From NCBI GenBank assembly GCA_951802425.1, contig OX637796.1, forward strand, positions 4,648,162 to 4,658,161: 10,000 nucleotides of DNA, in the 5' to 3' direction. Each line of letters opens with the position of its first letter. Within the stretch, counting starts at the first letter, position 1. A model generated the notes under the pieces. That model was not told the DNA's origin, made no database searches, and saw nothing but the letters and a program-made list of their open reading frames with translations. The translations under genes and the position numbers were made by a program. Origin of the DNA: Clavaria fumosa. Lineage: Eukaryota; Basidiomycota; Agaricomycetes; Agaricales; Clavariaceae. Of the stretch, positions 1 to 7,150 are shown in pieces.

Positions 1-2941
1 TCTTTTGTTGATCTTCTAATATTTTATTCCATTGTTTTTCAGTGTTTGAGTTGTTTCCAACCCATGCACCTAGTGTTCTCATTGCTTCCCCTTCTTGTAT
101 CATCTTTTCTTCTTCATTTAGTTTGTTCTTTCCAAATTTCTTTTGTTCTATTGCTGTTTTTCTATATTTTTCGTTTCCTATGATTAGGTATTCTGTTTTC
201 TCTAAGTTGAACTTTGCAGTTGACGCACTACAAAATTTGTCTATTATCTGTTTTAAGTCTTTTATTTTGTCTTTCTTATTCATGTATATCAATGTATCAT
301 CTGCAAACAATGACACAAGTAATTTTTTCTCTATTCCTGGAATTTCTATTCCTTTCATCTTTGATTTCCTTATAGCATTAGCTAGAGGTTCTATGGCAAT
401 GTTGTAGACAAGGCAAGACATTGGGTCTCCTTGTCTTACTCCTCTTCTAATTTTTATTGGTCTTCCTTCTACGTTATTCACATAGACAGAGGTCTCTGCC
501 TCACTGTATAGTGTTTGGATTGTTCTTATTATTTTTTCAGGTATCTTGTATTTCCTTAGTGTTCTCCATAGGTATTCGTGGTCTATTTTGTCATATGCCT
601 TTTCTTGGTCTAATGATACTATGCAACCGTCTAGTCCCTTCAGTTCACAGTATTCTATTGCCGCCTGTGTTGTTCTTGTGTGGTCATATAGTCCTCTTCC
701 TGGGATGAATCCTGCTTGGTCTGGGTCTATTATTTTTTGTACTACTCTCCCTAATCTCTTGGCTATTACCTTTGTATACACTTTGTAATCAGTGTTTAAG
801 AGAGCTAAGGGTCTGTAGTTTTCTATTCTTCTCTTGTCTTTTTTCTTATATAGTAGGCTCATTGCTGCCTTGGTTAGTATCTTTTCTTCTATACCATTTT
901 CTTCTATATCTTTATATAGTGTGGTCATCATTCCAATGAGGTCTGGGTCATTTTCTTTTCTTTTCTTTTCTTCTATTGTCCATGACTTCCAGAATTCATA
1001 TGATATACCATCACATCCAGGCGCTTTACCGTTCTTTGCTGTCTTTAATGCTTTTCGTACTTCATTTTCTGTTATTTCATTTTCTAGTATTTCAATCTCT
1101 TCTTCTTCTAGTTTCTTGTCTACTAGCTCTAATATCTCATTAGTCGCTTTTTCTCTTATTTCGTTCCATTCAGGTTTTGCCTGTAACTTCTCATGATAGA
1201 GTGATGCTATCTTTACCATTTCTTTTGTTTTTGTCTTAAGTGCTCCTTTATCATTTTCTAATGCCATTATACATTCTTTTTCTCTTTTTGTTTTGTTCAG
1301 GTTGAACCAGTATCTCGTGCATTTCTCTCCCATGCTTCGATACCTTGCTTCTGTTCTTTGTTTTAGTTTCTCTATGTTTGATTTTTCTAAGTCTCCTAGG
1401 TTGTTTCTTAACTTGTCCAGTTCTTTTATTTTTTGTTCGTTTGTGTTATTTTCTTGATTTATCTCTTTTGTAAGTTCTTTCATTTTCCTTTTTATGTTTT
1501 TTGTTTTCTTTTCTAAGTCTTTCTTTCTTAGTTTGCTTTGTTCAATTGCTTCGATCTGTAAGTTTTCTTTCATTTTAACCCATGTTTTCTGTGGGTTTAG
1601 TGTTTCTCTTTGTCTTCTAACTTCCTGTTGTGGTTGCAGGAATGTTAGTTCTTTATAGGTTTCCATTTCTATTTCAGCTTCTTTCATTATTGTTCTAGCT
1701 TTCTTTCTGAATCCTTCAAATTCGATTAGGTCTTCTTGTAGTCGCCACATTCCTTTTCCTACATAAGGTTGATCTTTTCTTAATATCTCAACCCATGCTA
1801 CATCGTGGTCGCTTAGCCTCGCTGATGATAGCGTATCCCATTTGTCTGTATACTTATACAGCTCTTTATTGATGTAGATTCTATCTATTCTTGATTTACT
1901 TCCTGTTCCTTCTTGGTAGAAGGTGTATTCTTTTGTGTTGGGGTTGGATGTCCTCCAGCCATCTATCAAGTTGTATCTCTTTTTCATCTTGTTGAATTCT
2001 TTATGTACTTGCCAGTTGTCTTGTCTATGTGGTATTCTGTCTATTGCGTCTTCAACAAAGTTGAAATCTCCAAGTATTGTGGGTTCTGTCATATCTTTTT
2101 CTAATTGTAATTTTTTCTTTAGTTCACTGTAGAACAGGACTTGGTCTTTCGTCTTATTTGGTGCATATACATTCACTAAGTCTATTTTGTTTCCTTCTTT
2201 CCATTCTATTTGTAATCTGGACACCCTACCTTCGACTATCACAGAGTGTTTCCACTCGATAGTTCCTAGTAGGTCCTTATTCACTACAAATGCAACTCCT
2301 TCTTTGTTCGTGTTCTTTCCGTTATTTATTATTTCTATTCTTGGGTTGTTTCTGTTCAGTTCTTCTGTTAGTTCTGTATTTAGTCTTGTTTCCTGTATAG
2401 CTAGTAAAGCTATCTTGTTTTTTCTTATTAGTGTTGTGAGTGTCTTGTACTTCGATCCATGATCGGCAAACTGTCTTCCGTGGATGTTTAACGTCGCAAC
2501 ACGTATTCCTTGTTTTTTTCCTAATTTGGACCATATTTTCTTTCTTTGTTTTCTAAGTTCATTAGTGTCTTCATTGTCTGTAGTTATTTCACTTTGTATT
2601 TCTTCATCATTGATAGGGGGGGTCTTATTGTGTTCTTGTTCTTCTTCATTTCCCTTCTCAATGTTCATTGTCGGGTCGGTCTCACTTTGACCGGACGCGT
2701 CACGACCGGCCCTTAATGATACGTCCTGCCTGCTCTCACTTGGATTACCTCCAGCTCGAGCAGATGAAGCCGTGGCCCCCGGAGAGTTCGCATATATGTT
2801 TATACTGGCCACCTCCAGGCGTGATCCAGCAGGCTCTGCCTGCACCCCGGTGTTACCGTCCTGGATTCTAAATCCAAGACAGCCTCTGGCAGTATTCGGT
2901 AGTTTCGGTTGTAAATTCATGGTGTTGGGTTGGCTTAGCAT
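1..2941 (-). CDS. LINE ORF2: EEP endonuclease + reverse transcriptase (partial, C-terminus off window)
   Basis: Reading the minus strand from an ATG at 2941 gives 980 codons with no stop up to the left edge. The product would nick target DNA and reverse-transcribe the element RNA at the nick. Residues 1-145 are a low-complexity polar leader. Residues about 147-385 are an endonuclease/exonuclease/phosphatase domain: TLNIHG (150-155), IQETR (E184), VYAPN (258-262), GDFN (291-294), RIDRIY (351-356) and SDHD (377-380). Residues about 400-540 are rich in Lys and Glu and probably coiled coil. The reverse transcriptase follows: NGKAPGCDG (637-645), NYRPLALLN (708-716), AGFIPGRG (742-749), motif A LDQEKAYD (catalytic D778), RRGVRQGDP (832-840) and FADD (879-882). 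All these catalytic residues are present. The thumb and any C-terminal zinc knuckle are lost at the edge. An alternative ATG lies at 2920 (973 codons); the upstream in-frame stop is TAA, inside the 28-bp repeats. Confidence 0.93.
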   Translation of the reverse strand, partial: MLSQPNTMNLQPKLPNTARGCLGFRIQDGNTGVQAEPAGSRLEVASINIYANSPGATASSARAGGNPSESRQDVSLRAGRDASGQSETDPTMNIEKGNEEEQEHNKTPPINDEEIQSEITTDNEDTNELRKQRKKIWSKLGKKQGIRVATLNIHGRQFADHGSKYKTLTTLIRKNKIALLAIQETRLNTELTEELNRNNPRIEIINNGKNTNKEGVAFVVNKDLLGTIEWKHSVIVEGRVSRLQIEWKEGNKIDLVNVYAPNKTKDQVLFYSELKKKLQLEKDMTEPTILGDFNFVEDAIDRIPHRQDNWQVHKEFNKMKKRYNLIDGWRTSNPNTKEYTFYQEGTGSKSRIDRIYINKELYKYTDKWDTLSSARLSDHDVAWVEILRKDQPYVGKGMWRLQEDLIEFEGFRKKARTIMKEAEIEMETYKELTFLQPQQEVRRQRETLNPQKTWVKMKENLQIEAIEQSKLRKKDLEKKTKNIKRKMKELTKEINQENNTNEQKIKELDKLRNNLGDLEKSNIEKLKQRTEARYRSMGEKCTRYWFNLNKTKREKECIMALENDKGALKTKTKEMVKIASLYHEKLQAKPEWNEIREKATNEILELVDKKLEEEEIEILENEITENEVRKALKTAKNGKAPGCDGISYEFWKSWTIEEKKRKENDPDLIGMMTTLYKDIEENGIEEKILTKAAMSLLYKKKDKRRIENYRPLALLNTDYKVYTKVIAKRLGRVVQKIIDPDQAGFIPGRGLYDHTRTTQAAIEYCELKGLDGCIVSLDQEKAYDKIDHEYLWRTLRKYKIPEKIIRTIQTLYSEAETSVYVNNVEGRPIKIRRGVRQGDPMSCLVYNIAIEPLANAIRKSKMKGIEIPGIEKKLLVSLFADDTLIYMNKKDKIKDLKQIIDKFCSASTAKFNLEKTEYLIIGNEKYRKTAIEQKKFGKNKLNEEEKMIQEGEAMRTLGAWVGNNSNTEKQWNKILEDQQK

Positions 2942-3092
2942 AGTGCTAGGCCTAAGGTCAACTTAGCGTCGCGCCAAGTTTAAGGTCGACTTAGCTTCGC
3001 GCTAAGTCTAAGGTCGACTTAGCGTTACACTAAGTCTAAGGTCGACTTAACGTCGTGCTAGGTCTAAGGCCGACCTAACATCGCGCTCAGTC
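2932..3092. repeat. 28-bp palindromic tandem repeat in front of LINE ORF2
   Basis: Five consecutive 28-bp units start at 2953, 2981, 3009, 3037 and 3065. A partial, more diverged unit lies at about 2932-2952. A typical unit contains TAAGGTCGACTTA, which is nearly self-complementary, and CTTAGCG-TCG-CGCTAAG, a 7-bp stem with a 3-nt loop. Each transcribed unit could therefore fold into a hairpin. The upstream candidate ATG of ORF2 (2941) lies inside the partial unit and the second ATG (2920) lies just past it. This placement suggests a role in reaching or choosing the ORF2 start, but that is inference. Divergence between units is point-like and modest. Confidence 0.9.
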
Positions 3093-3555
3093 TAGTTCTT
3101 TACTTTGCTATATTCATTTCCTTTCGTTATTGTACTTAGTGTTCTTTAGTTGTTTTTGGTTTGTTATTTTAATTTAAATCTATTGTTGTGTCTTGAGTTG
3201 TTGGATTTGAGGTCTTGAGTGTTGATTTTGGTTCATTCTTGTTCTTACGTTGAAGTTCTTGAGTTCCATCATTTTCTTACTTACTTTGGTTCGATTTTCG
3301 TCTTGTGTATTGTGGATCTTAAATTGCTTTTAAGTTTCTTTATACTTTTACTTTTATCTTAGTTATTTGGTTAGTTTCGTATCGTTGGTTTTCTTGTGTT
3401 CACACAAATGTCCAGAGTAGTGAGTCTATTATGTGCTCTACTCCATTGTGTGTACTTGGCTCGTGTGTATGTAAAAAAATAAAAAGAAAAAAGATAATGT
3501 CTGTTGTAAAAAAATGATGGGGGCCCCTTGGAAGAGTGCAACGTGAACGGCGGTA
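3093..3555 (-). other. AT-rich inter-ORF spacer of the LINE
   Basis: This is the non-coding stretch between the ORF1 stop (3556-3558) and the 28-bp repeats before ORF2. It is AT-rich, with a homopurine run on the plus strand near 3472-3500 and a GGGGGCCCC block near 3520-3530. With the repeats, the gap between the two ORFs is 614 nt. That is long for a LINE, where ORFs commonly overlap or lie close together. I see no conserved domain or RNA gene in it. A 93-codon open frame overlapping the ORF1 end in another frame (3652-3371) has no recognisable motif. Confidence 0.7.
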
Positions 3556-4719
3556 CTAGGTCTGGGTGTGGGCTTTTCTTTGTCTCTGGGGGTTGCCTTC
3601 CCCAATGCCCGGGTTGACTGTTATGCCCTTTCGTTTTGCATGATTGAACCACTCACATCTCCAATGTTTGTGGTCATTCCCATGACAAAATTGGCATGTC
3701 GGGGCACCCTTGGTTTCCCACTTTCGTGGTTCACCGTCAACCTCTGCCCATAGCTGACCCTTCCCTCTGAACAGTGCTGCTGCCTCCTTATCACTGTATC
3801 TGACCGTCACTAGAATCTCCTTAGAGGAGTAGTCTCTGGTCTCTCTACAATGGGGGACAACTTCAAAGTCCAAACTGCAACCGTTCCATCTTAAAGCCGC
3901 TGCTTCCTTGACTGCCTCTAAGGATTTGCCATCATCCTGACAAGACACTCTGACAACTTGTGCCTTTCGGCACAAACGAGGTCTCTTCCATACCGGTCGT
4001 ATAAAAACAATCGTATGGGCATTAATGCAGCCAAGGGCATTGACTTTAAGAAGTTTTGCCCTCTCCTCCTCAGACCTCAAATTAATGAGGACCCAAGGGT
4101 TTTCAAATCCTAGTGTGGTTAATTCTACGTCGTCTCTTAGTAATACAGATTCTACGGCCTTTTTTATATACGTGCGTTTTGTATCATTTCCTTTTCTCCC
4201 GAAACAGGCCCCCAGAACTTGATACTGGGTCATCAGCTCTTCTACTCTATCTATGAGCGTAAAAGGCTCAGTATGCGATTCGAAGAAGACCTGTTCGTCC
4301 GTGAATTGTTGCCATTCGTCGGCTCTAGTGTTGGGTTTTTCCTCCTCCTCCTCCTCGTCATCCGTTTTCGGCTTTAATTTCGTTTTCAATACAGCGCGCG
4401 CCCTCTCCAGTATCACCTGGGGGGTAAGGTATTCACCATCAAGATCAGAGTCCTGATCTTGGGGTGCCGGGGTCGTGGGCGGAGGAGTCGCAGGGGTACG
4501 CTCCTCCTCCTCATCATCTAATTTTTTATTGGATGCGCGGGGGGTGGGAGTGGTCGGGGGCGTCTCCTCGATTACTCGGGAGGGGCCAGCAATGGACGCC
4601 CGTTTCTTTTTTCGGTTGTGACGAGGGGCTTCCTCGTAGTCGGAGTCGCCTATACCGGCGTCGGGGTGTGCGGGTTCGATTATTGGGATGGGTGTTTTAC
4701 GTTTGACTGTAGCAGGCAA
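3556..4719 (-). CDS. LINE ORF1: CCHC zinc-knuckle RNA-binding protein
   Basis: This frame of 387 codons ends in TAG. LINE ORF1 proteins coat the element RNA in a ribonucleoprotein particle and chaperone reverse transcription. Visible in the sequence: a basic cluster HNRKKKR (34-40), a Pro/Thr-rich and acidic low-complexity region (50-130) with two Asp/Glu runs encoded by a GAG/GAA-type microsatellite, a folded-looking central region (about 140-330), and a CX2CX4HX4C knuckle with C342, C345, H350 and C355, followed by a basic tail. The order of disordered leader, central domain and C-terminal knuckle fits ORF1 of CCHC-bearing LINEs. The start is odd: the frame opens after a TGA with no ATG, and its first plausible start is TTG at 4719. 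An ATG at 4723 is one base out of frame. The first in-frame Met is residue 163. A one-base indel in the TTT run is the simplest explanation. The frame is more GC-rich than ORF2. Confidence 0.85.
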   Translation of the reverse strand: MPATVKRKTPIPIIEPAHPDAGIGDSDYEEAPRHNRKKKRASIAGPSRVIEETPPTTPTPRASNKKLDDEEEERTPATPPPTTPAPQDQDSDLDGEYLTPQVILERARAVLKTKLKPKTDDEEEEEEKPNTRADEWQQFTDEQVFFESHTEPFTLIDRVEELMTQYQVLGACFGRKGNDTKRTYIKKAVESVLLRDDVELTTLGFENPWVLINLRSEEERAKLLKVNALGCINAHTIVFIRPVWKRPRLCRKAQVVRVSCQDDGKSLEAVKEAAALRWNGCSLDFEVVPHCRETRDYSSKEILVTVRYSDKEAAALFRGKGQLWAEVDGEPRKWETKGAPTCQFCHGNDHKHWRCEWFNHAKRKGITVNPGIGEGNPQRQRKAHTQT

Positions 4720-5011
4720 ACATATTAGTCTATTGTAAATTTTAGTTCAGATAACCCTTTACCTCGGGGAGCCGCAGGTTTGGGGGTTGTTGCCATTGGT
4801 TGTAAAAGTTGTGGTGTTATATTGTATGGGTTAACGAGGGGCGGGTGGGCAAGGCCCTGCAGTTCAATTGTGTTATATTTCATGTTTCATTACTTAGTAC
4901 AGTTTTCTATTATAAGTTTCTATATGTCTTTTAAAGGCATTTATTAGTTTCGCCATCGCTACTCGTCTCTGGGGCCGCTTAGAGGCTATGCCAGGGTATT
5001 CCCTACCCAGA
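4720..5011 (-). other. 5' UTR of the LINE
   Basis: This leader of about 290 nt lies between the 18S junction and the ORF1 frame. Its first 80 nt or so contain the candidate ribozyme; the rest is AT-rich and shows no open frame of note. An ATG at 4723-4721 sits at its inner end and reads only eight codons before TAA in its own frame. Confidence 0.75.
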
Positions 5012-5012
5012 G
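4936..5012 (-). ncRNA. Candidate HDV-like self-cleaving ribozyme at the LINE 5' end
   Basis: The minus strand here can be drawn in the HDV-like double-pseudoknot order. P1 is CTCTGGG (5012-5006) with CCCAGAG (4973-4967), 7 bp. P3 is GCC (4986-4984) with GGC (4976-4974), closing the 7-nt loop TCTAAGC. The P3 3' strand directly abuts the P1 3' strand, as in HDV. A GGCGAAA junction (4954-4948) resembles HDV J4/2 and puts the candidate catalytic C at 4952. P2 may be GGCAT (4992-4988) with ATGCC (4940-4936). The predicted cut lies at or within one base of the 18S/LINE boundary. Weak points: P4 has only about 2 bp (CG...CG around AGTAG), J4/2 is long if P2 is as drawn, and a GGG-AATA-CCC hairpin sits between P1 and P2. 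HDV-like ribozymes at LINE 5' ends are established for R2 and others. Confidence 0.6.
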
Positions 5013-5039
5013 TATCTGATCGTTTTTGATCCCTTAACC

Positions 5040-5085
<46 letters not shown>

Positions 5086-6020
5086 AGTTCATCTTCAGTC
5101 AATCCAAGAATTTCACCTCTAGCGACTGAATATGAATGCCCCCAACTATCCCTATTAATCATTACGGCAGCTCTAAAAACCAACAAAATAGAACAGCACG
5201 TCCTATTCTATTATTCCATGCTAATGTATTCAGGCATAGGCCTGCTTTGAACACTCTAATTTTTTCAAGGTAAAAGTCCTGGTTCCCCGAAGCATCCAAT
5301 GAAGAACACAACGGTTCACCAAGAGACAAGACCCAGTCGAGCAGTACACACCGTTAGGTAGACCACTCAACCCGATCTCAAGTTCAACTACGAGCTTTTT
5401 AACTGCAACAACTTTAATATACGCTATTGGAGCTGGAATTACCGCGGCTGCTGGCACCAGACTTGCCCTCCAATTGTTTCTCGTTAAGGGATTTAAATTG
5501 TACTCATTCCAATTATAAGACTCAAATGAGCCCTATATCGTTATTTATTGTCACTACCTCCCCGTGTCGGGATTGGGTAATTTGCGCGCCTGCTGCCTTC
5601 CTTGGATGTGGTAGCCGTTTCTCAGGCTCCCTCTCCGGAATCGAACCCTTATTCCCCGTTACCCGTTGAAACCATGGTAGGCCACTATCCTACCATCGAA
5701 AGTTGATAGGGCAGATATTTGAATGAAGCATCGTCGACACAAGGTCATACGATTCGAGAAGTTATTATGAATCACCAAGGGGCGGTAACCCGCGTTGGTT
5801 TTTTATCTAATAAATACACCCCTTCCAGAAGTCAGGGTTTATAGTGCATGTATTAGCTCTAGAATTACCACAGTTATCCATGTAGTAAGATATCATCAAA
5901 TAAACTATAACTGATTTAATGAGCCGTTCGCAGTTTCACAGTATAAATTTGTTTATACTTAGACTTGCATGGCTTAATCTTTGAGACAAGCATATGACTA
6001 CTGGCAGGATCAACCAGGTA
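5012..6020 (-). rRNA. 18S (SSU) rRNA gene, 5' 1009 nt, interrupted by LINE
   Basis: Read on the minus strand, the gene starts at 6020 with the universal eukaryotic 18S 5' end TACCTGGTTGATCCTGCCAG. It continues without a break through conserved blocks, including GTGCCAGCAGCCGCGGTAAT (about 5459-5440) and GAGGTGAAATTCTTGGAT. It stops being recognisable after ACGATCAGATAC at 5012. There the usual continuation (CCGTNGTAGTC-type) is replaced by LINE sequence, so about the last 800 nt of the gene are not here. The gene copy cannot give a normal 18S unless the insert is removed from the RNA. I recall the V4 and later blocks as fungal and probably basidiomycete. A few bases near the break differ from what I recall, for example GGTTAAGGG for GGTTAGGGG. 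Fungal placement is likely, finer placement is not secure. Confidence 0.95.
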
Positions 6021-6620
6021 ACTACTTTCCATGAAGGCAAAACTACTGGCCACTGAAGTGGTCTTCGCCTGCTCAGGAGTTCATCAACCATACATGATGG
6101 TTCTGCTGTGCCATCACAGCACCTCCAAGTCTTCTGCAAGCATGCATACAGACAATTGGAATGGGCCAAGATTGCACTACCATGTAACTGTCCTCACATA
6201 TTCTGAGTCAACTGAACCTGGTCACCATTAATAATGACCAAGTATAGCTGCCCACATTGGAGACTACCAGCAAATGGTCACATACCCTTGATGCAACACA
6301 ATTGTGGTGGATCTTCAATTCGCTAGATGAACAGAAGCATCTTAGCCAATGGCAAGTAATCCGCAACCTTCAACAGTGCAAGCACACATCACAGATGGAC
6401 GGTGCTTGGCAAGAGATCAGGCATTAAACCTTAACAAAAAGGTCTTTGAAACTGCCCAGCCCAAATAAGAATTCTTTCTAAGCCAGTACACCCTTGTGAA
6501 AAGGTACATCAATGACTCAGTCCAGAATAGGCCAGTCAACCATGGAGTAAGAAGGCGTACTTGAAGAATGTCACTCATAGAGGTCAAACAACCACTCCAA
6601 GTTTCATTCCCTTTCAACCT
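6021..6620 (-). other. Putative 5' external transcribed spacer / IGS upstream of 18S
   Basis: This is unique-looking sequence directly upstream of the 18S 5' end. By position it should contain the 5' ETS and possibly the RNA polymerase I promoter. I cannot locate a transcription start because these promoters are poorly conserved. Several open frames of 60-80 codons occur on both strands, but none has a recognisable domain. No 5S or tRNA gene is visible. Confidence 0.6.
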
Positions 6621-7150
6621 TCTCATATGATAGGAAAGCAGGGCAGCAGTGAGTGCCAGAGTTCCACAACAGATATGTCGTGAATAACTTTAACACCCAC
6701 CAAACCTCACCTCCATAAGATAGGAAAGCATGGCTGAAGTAAGTGCCAGAGTCGCACAACAGATATGTCGTGAATAACTCTGACACCCACCAAACCTCAC
6801 CTCCATATGATAGGAAAGTAGGGCAGCAGTGAGTACCAGAGTCACACAACAGATATGTCGTGAATAACTTTTACACCCACTAAACCTTCACTTCCATATG
6901 ATAGGAAAGCATGGCTGAAGTAAGTGCCAGTGTCACACAACAGATATGTCGTGAATAACTTTTACACCCACTAAACCTTCACTTCCATATGATAGGAAAG
7001 CATGGCTGAAGTAAGTGCCAGTGTCACACAACAGATATGTCGTGAATAACTTTTACACCCACTAAACCTTCACTTCCATATGATAGGAAAGCATGGCTGA
7101 GGTAAGTACCAGTGTCACACAACAGATATGCTGTGAATTGACTTTAATAT
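6620..7150. repeat. Six 90-91 bp rDNA spacer subrepeats
   Basis: Six tandem units are marked by the shared core TAGGAAAG at 6631, 6721, 6811, 6902, 6993 and 7084, giving spacings of 90, 90, 91, 91 and 91 bp. Each unit also carries ACAACAGATATGTCGTGAAT (ATGCTGTGAAT in the last) and, except in the last unit, an ACACCCAC block. The first three units are more diverged, and units 4 and 5 are nearly identical. The last unit breaks down after about 7140 where the TTAGG-type array begins. Subrepeats upstream of the pre-rRNA are usual in IGS and can act as enhancers or spacer promoters. No such activity can be read from the sequence. Confidence 0.92.

Larger units (their letters stand above)
1..5011 (-). 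mobile_element. LINE (non-LTR retrotransposon) inserted in 18S rDNA, 3' end outside window
   Basis: In the minus-strand direction the parts come in LINE order: a 5' UTR (5011-4720), ORF1 with a CCHC knuckle (4719-3556), a 614-nt inter-ORF spacer, and ORF2 with an EEP endonuclease followed by a reverse transcriptase (2941 to beyond base 1). No LTR or integrase is seen. The 5' boundary is set by the point where recognisable 18S sequence stops, after the minus-strand motif GATCAGATAC at about 5012. The 5' end is not truncated: a full leader precedes ORF1 and a candidate ribozyme sits at the first nucleotides. ORF2 is intact as far as it can be read, so the insertion is probably young. The ORF2 motifs resemble the L1/Tx1-type LINEs found in fungi and animals, but the clade is not settled by eye. 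The 3' UTR, tail and 3' rDNA junction lie to the left of the window. Confidence 0.9.

Noticed and set aside
42..2690. Many short plus-strand frames rich in Ser, Phe and Leu
   Set aside because: They are antisense readings of the LINE ORF2; the A-rich coding strand gives T/C-rich hydrophobic codons on the other strand.
2932..3092. 28-bp repeats as a CRISPR array
   Set aside because: The units are directly adjacent with no spacers, and the context is a eukaryotic LINE.
3371..3652. 93-codon minus-strand frame overlapping the end of ORF1
   Set aside because: It shares its first part with ORF1 in another frame, then runs through AT-rich spacer. It has no recognisable domain and no sign of a frameshift signal.
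4025..4706. Plus-strand frames of 65-80 codons across ORF1
   Set aside because: Antisense of ORF1; the serine run is only the complement of the Asp/Glu microsatellite.
1..5011. Naming the element R7, R8 or another known rDNA LINE
   Set aside because: The exact target nucleotides and a reverse transcriptase phylogeny are needed; neither can be settled from memory.
5047..5669. Open frames on both strands within 18S
   Set aside because: They lie wholly in recognisable rRNA sequence.
6604..6849. 81-codon minus-strand frame with a repeated peptide
   Set aside because: The peptide repeat only reflects the 90-bp spacer subrepeats, and the frame breaks when the unit becomes 91 bp.
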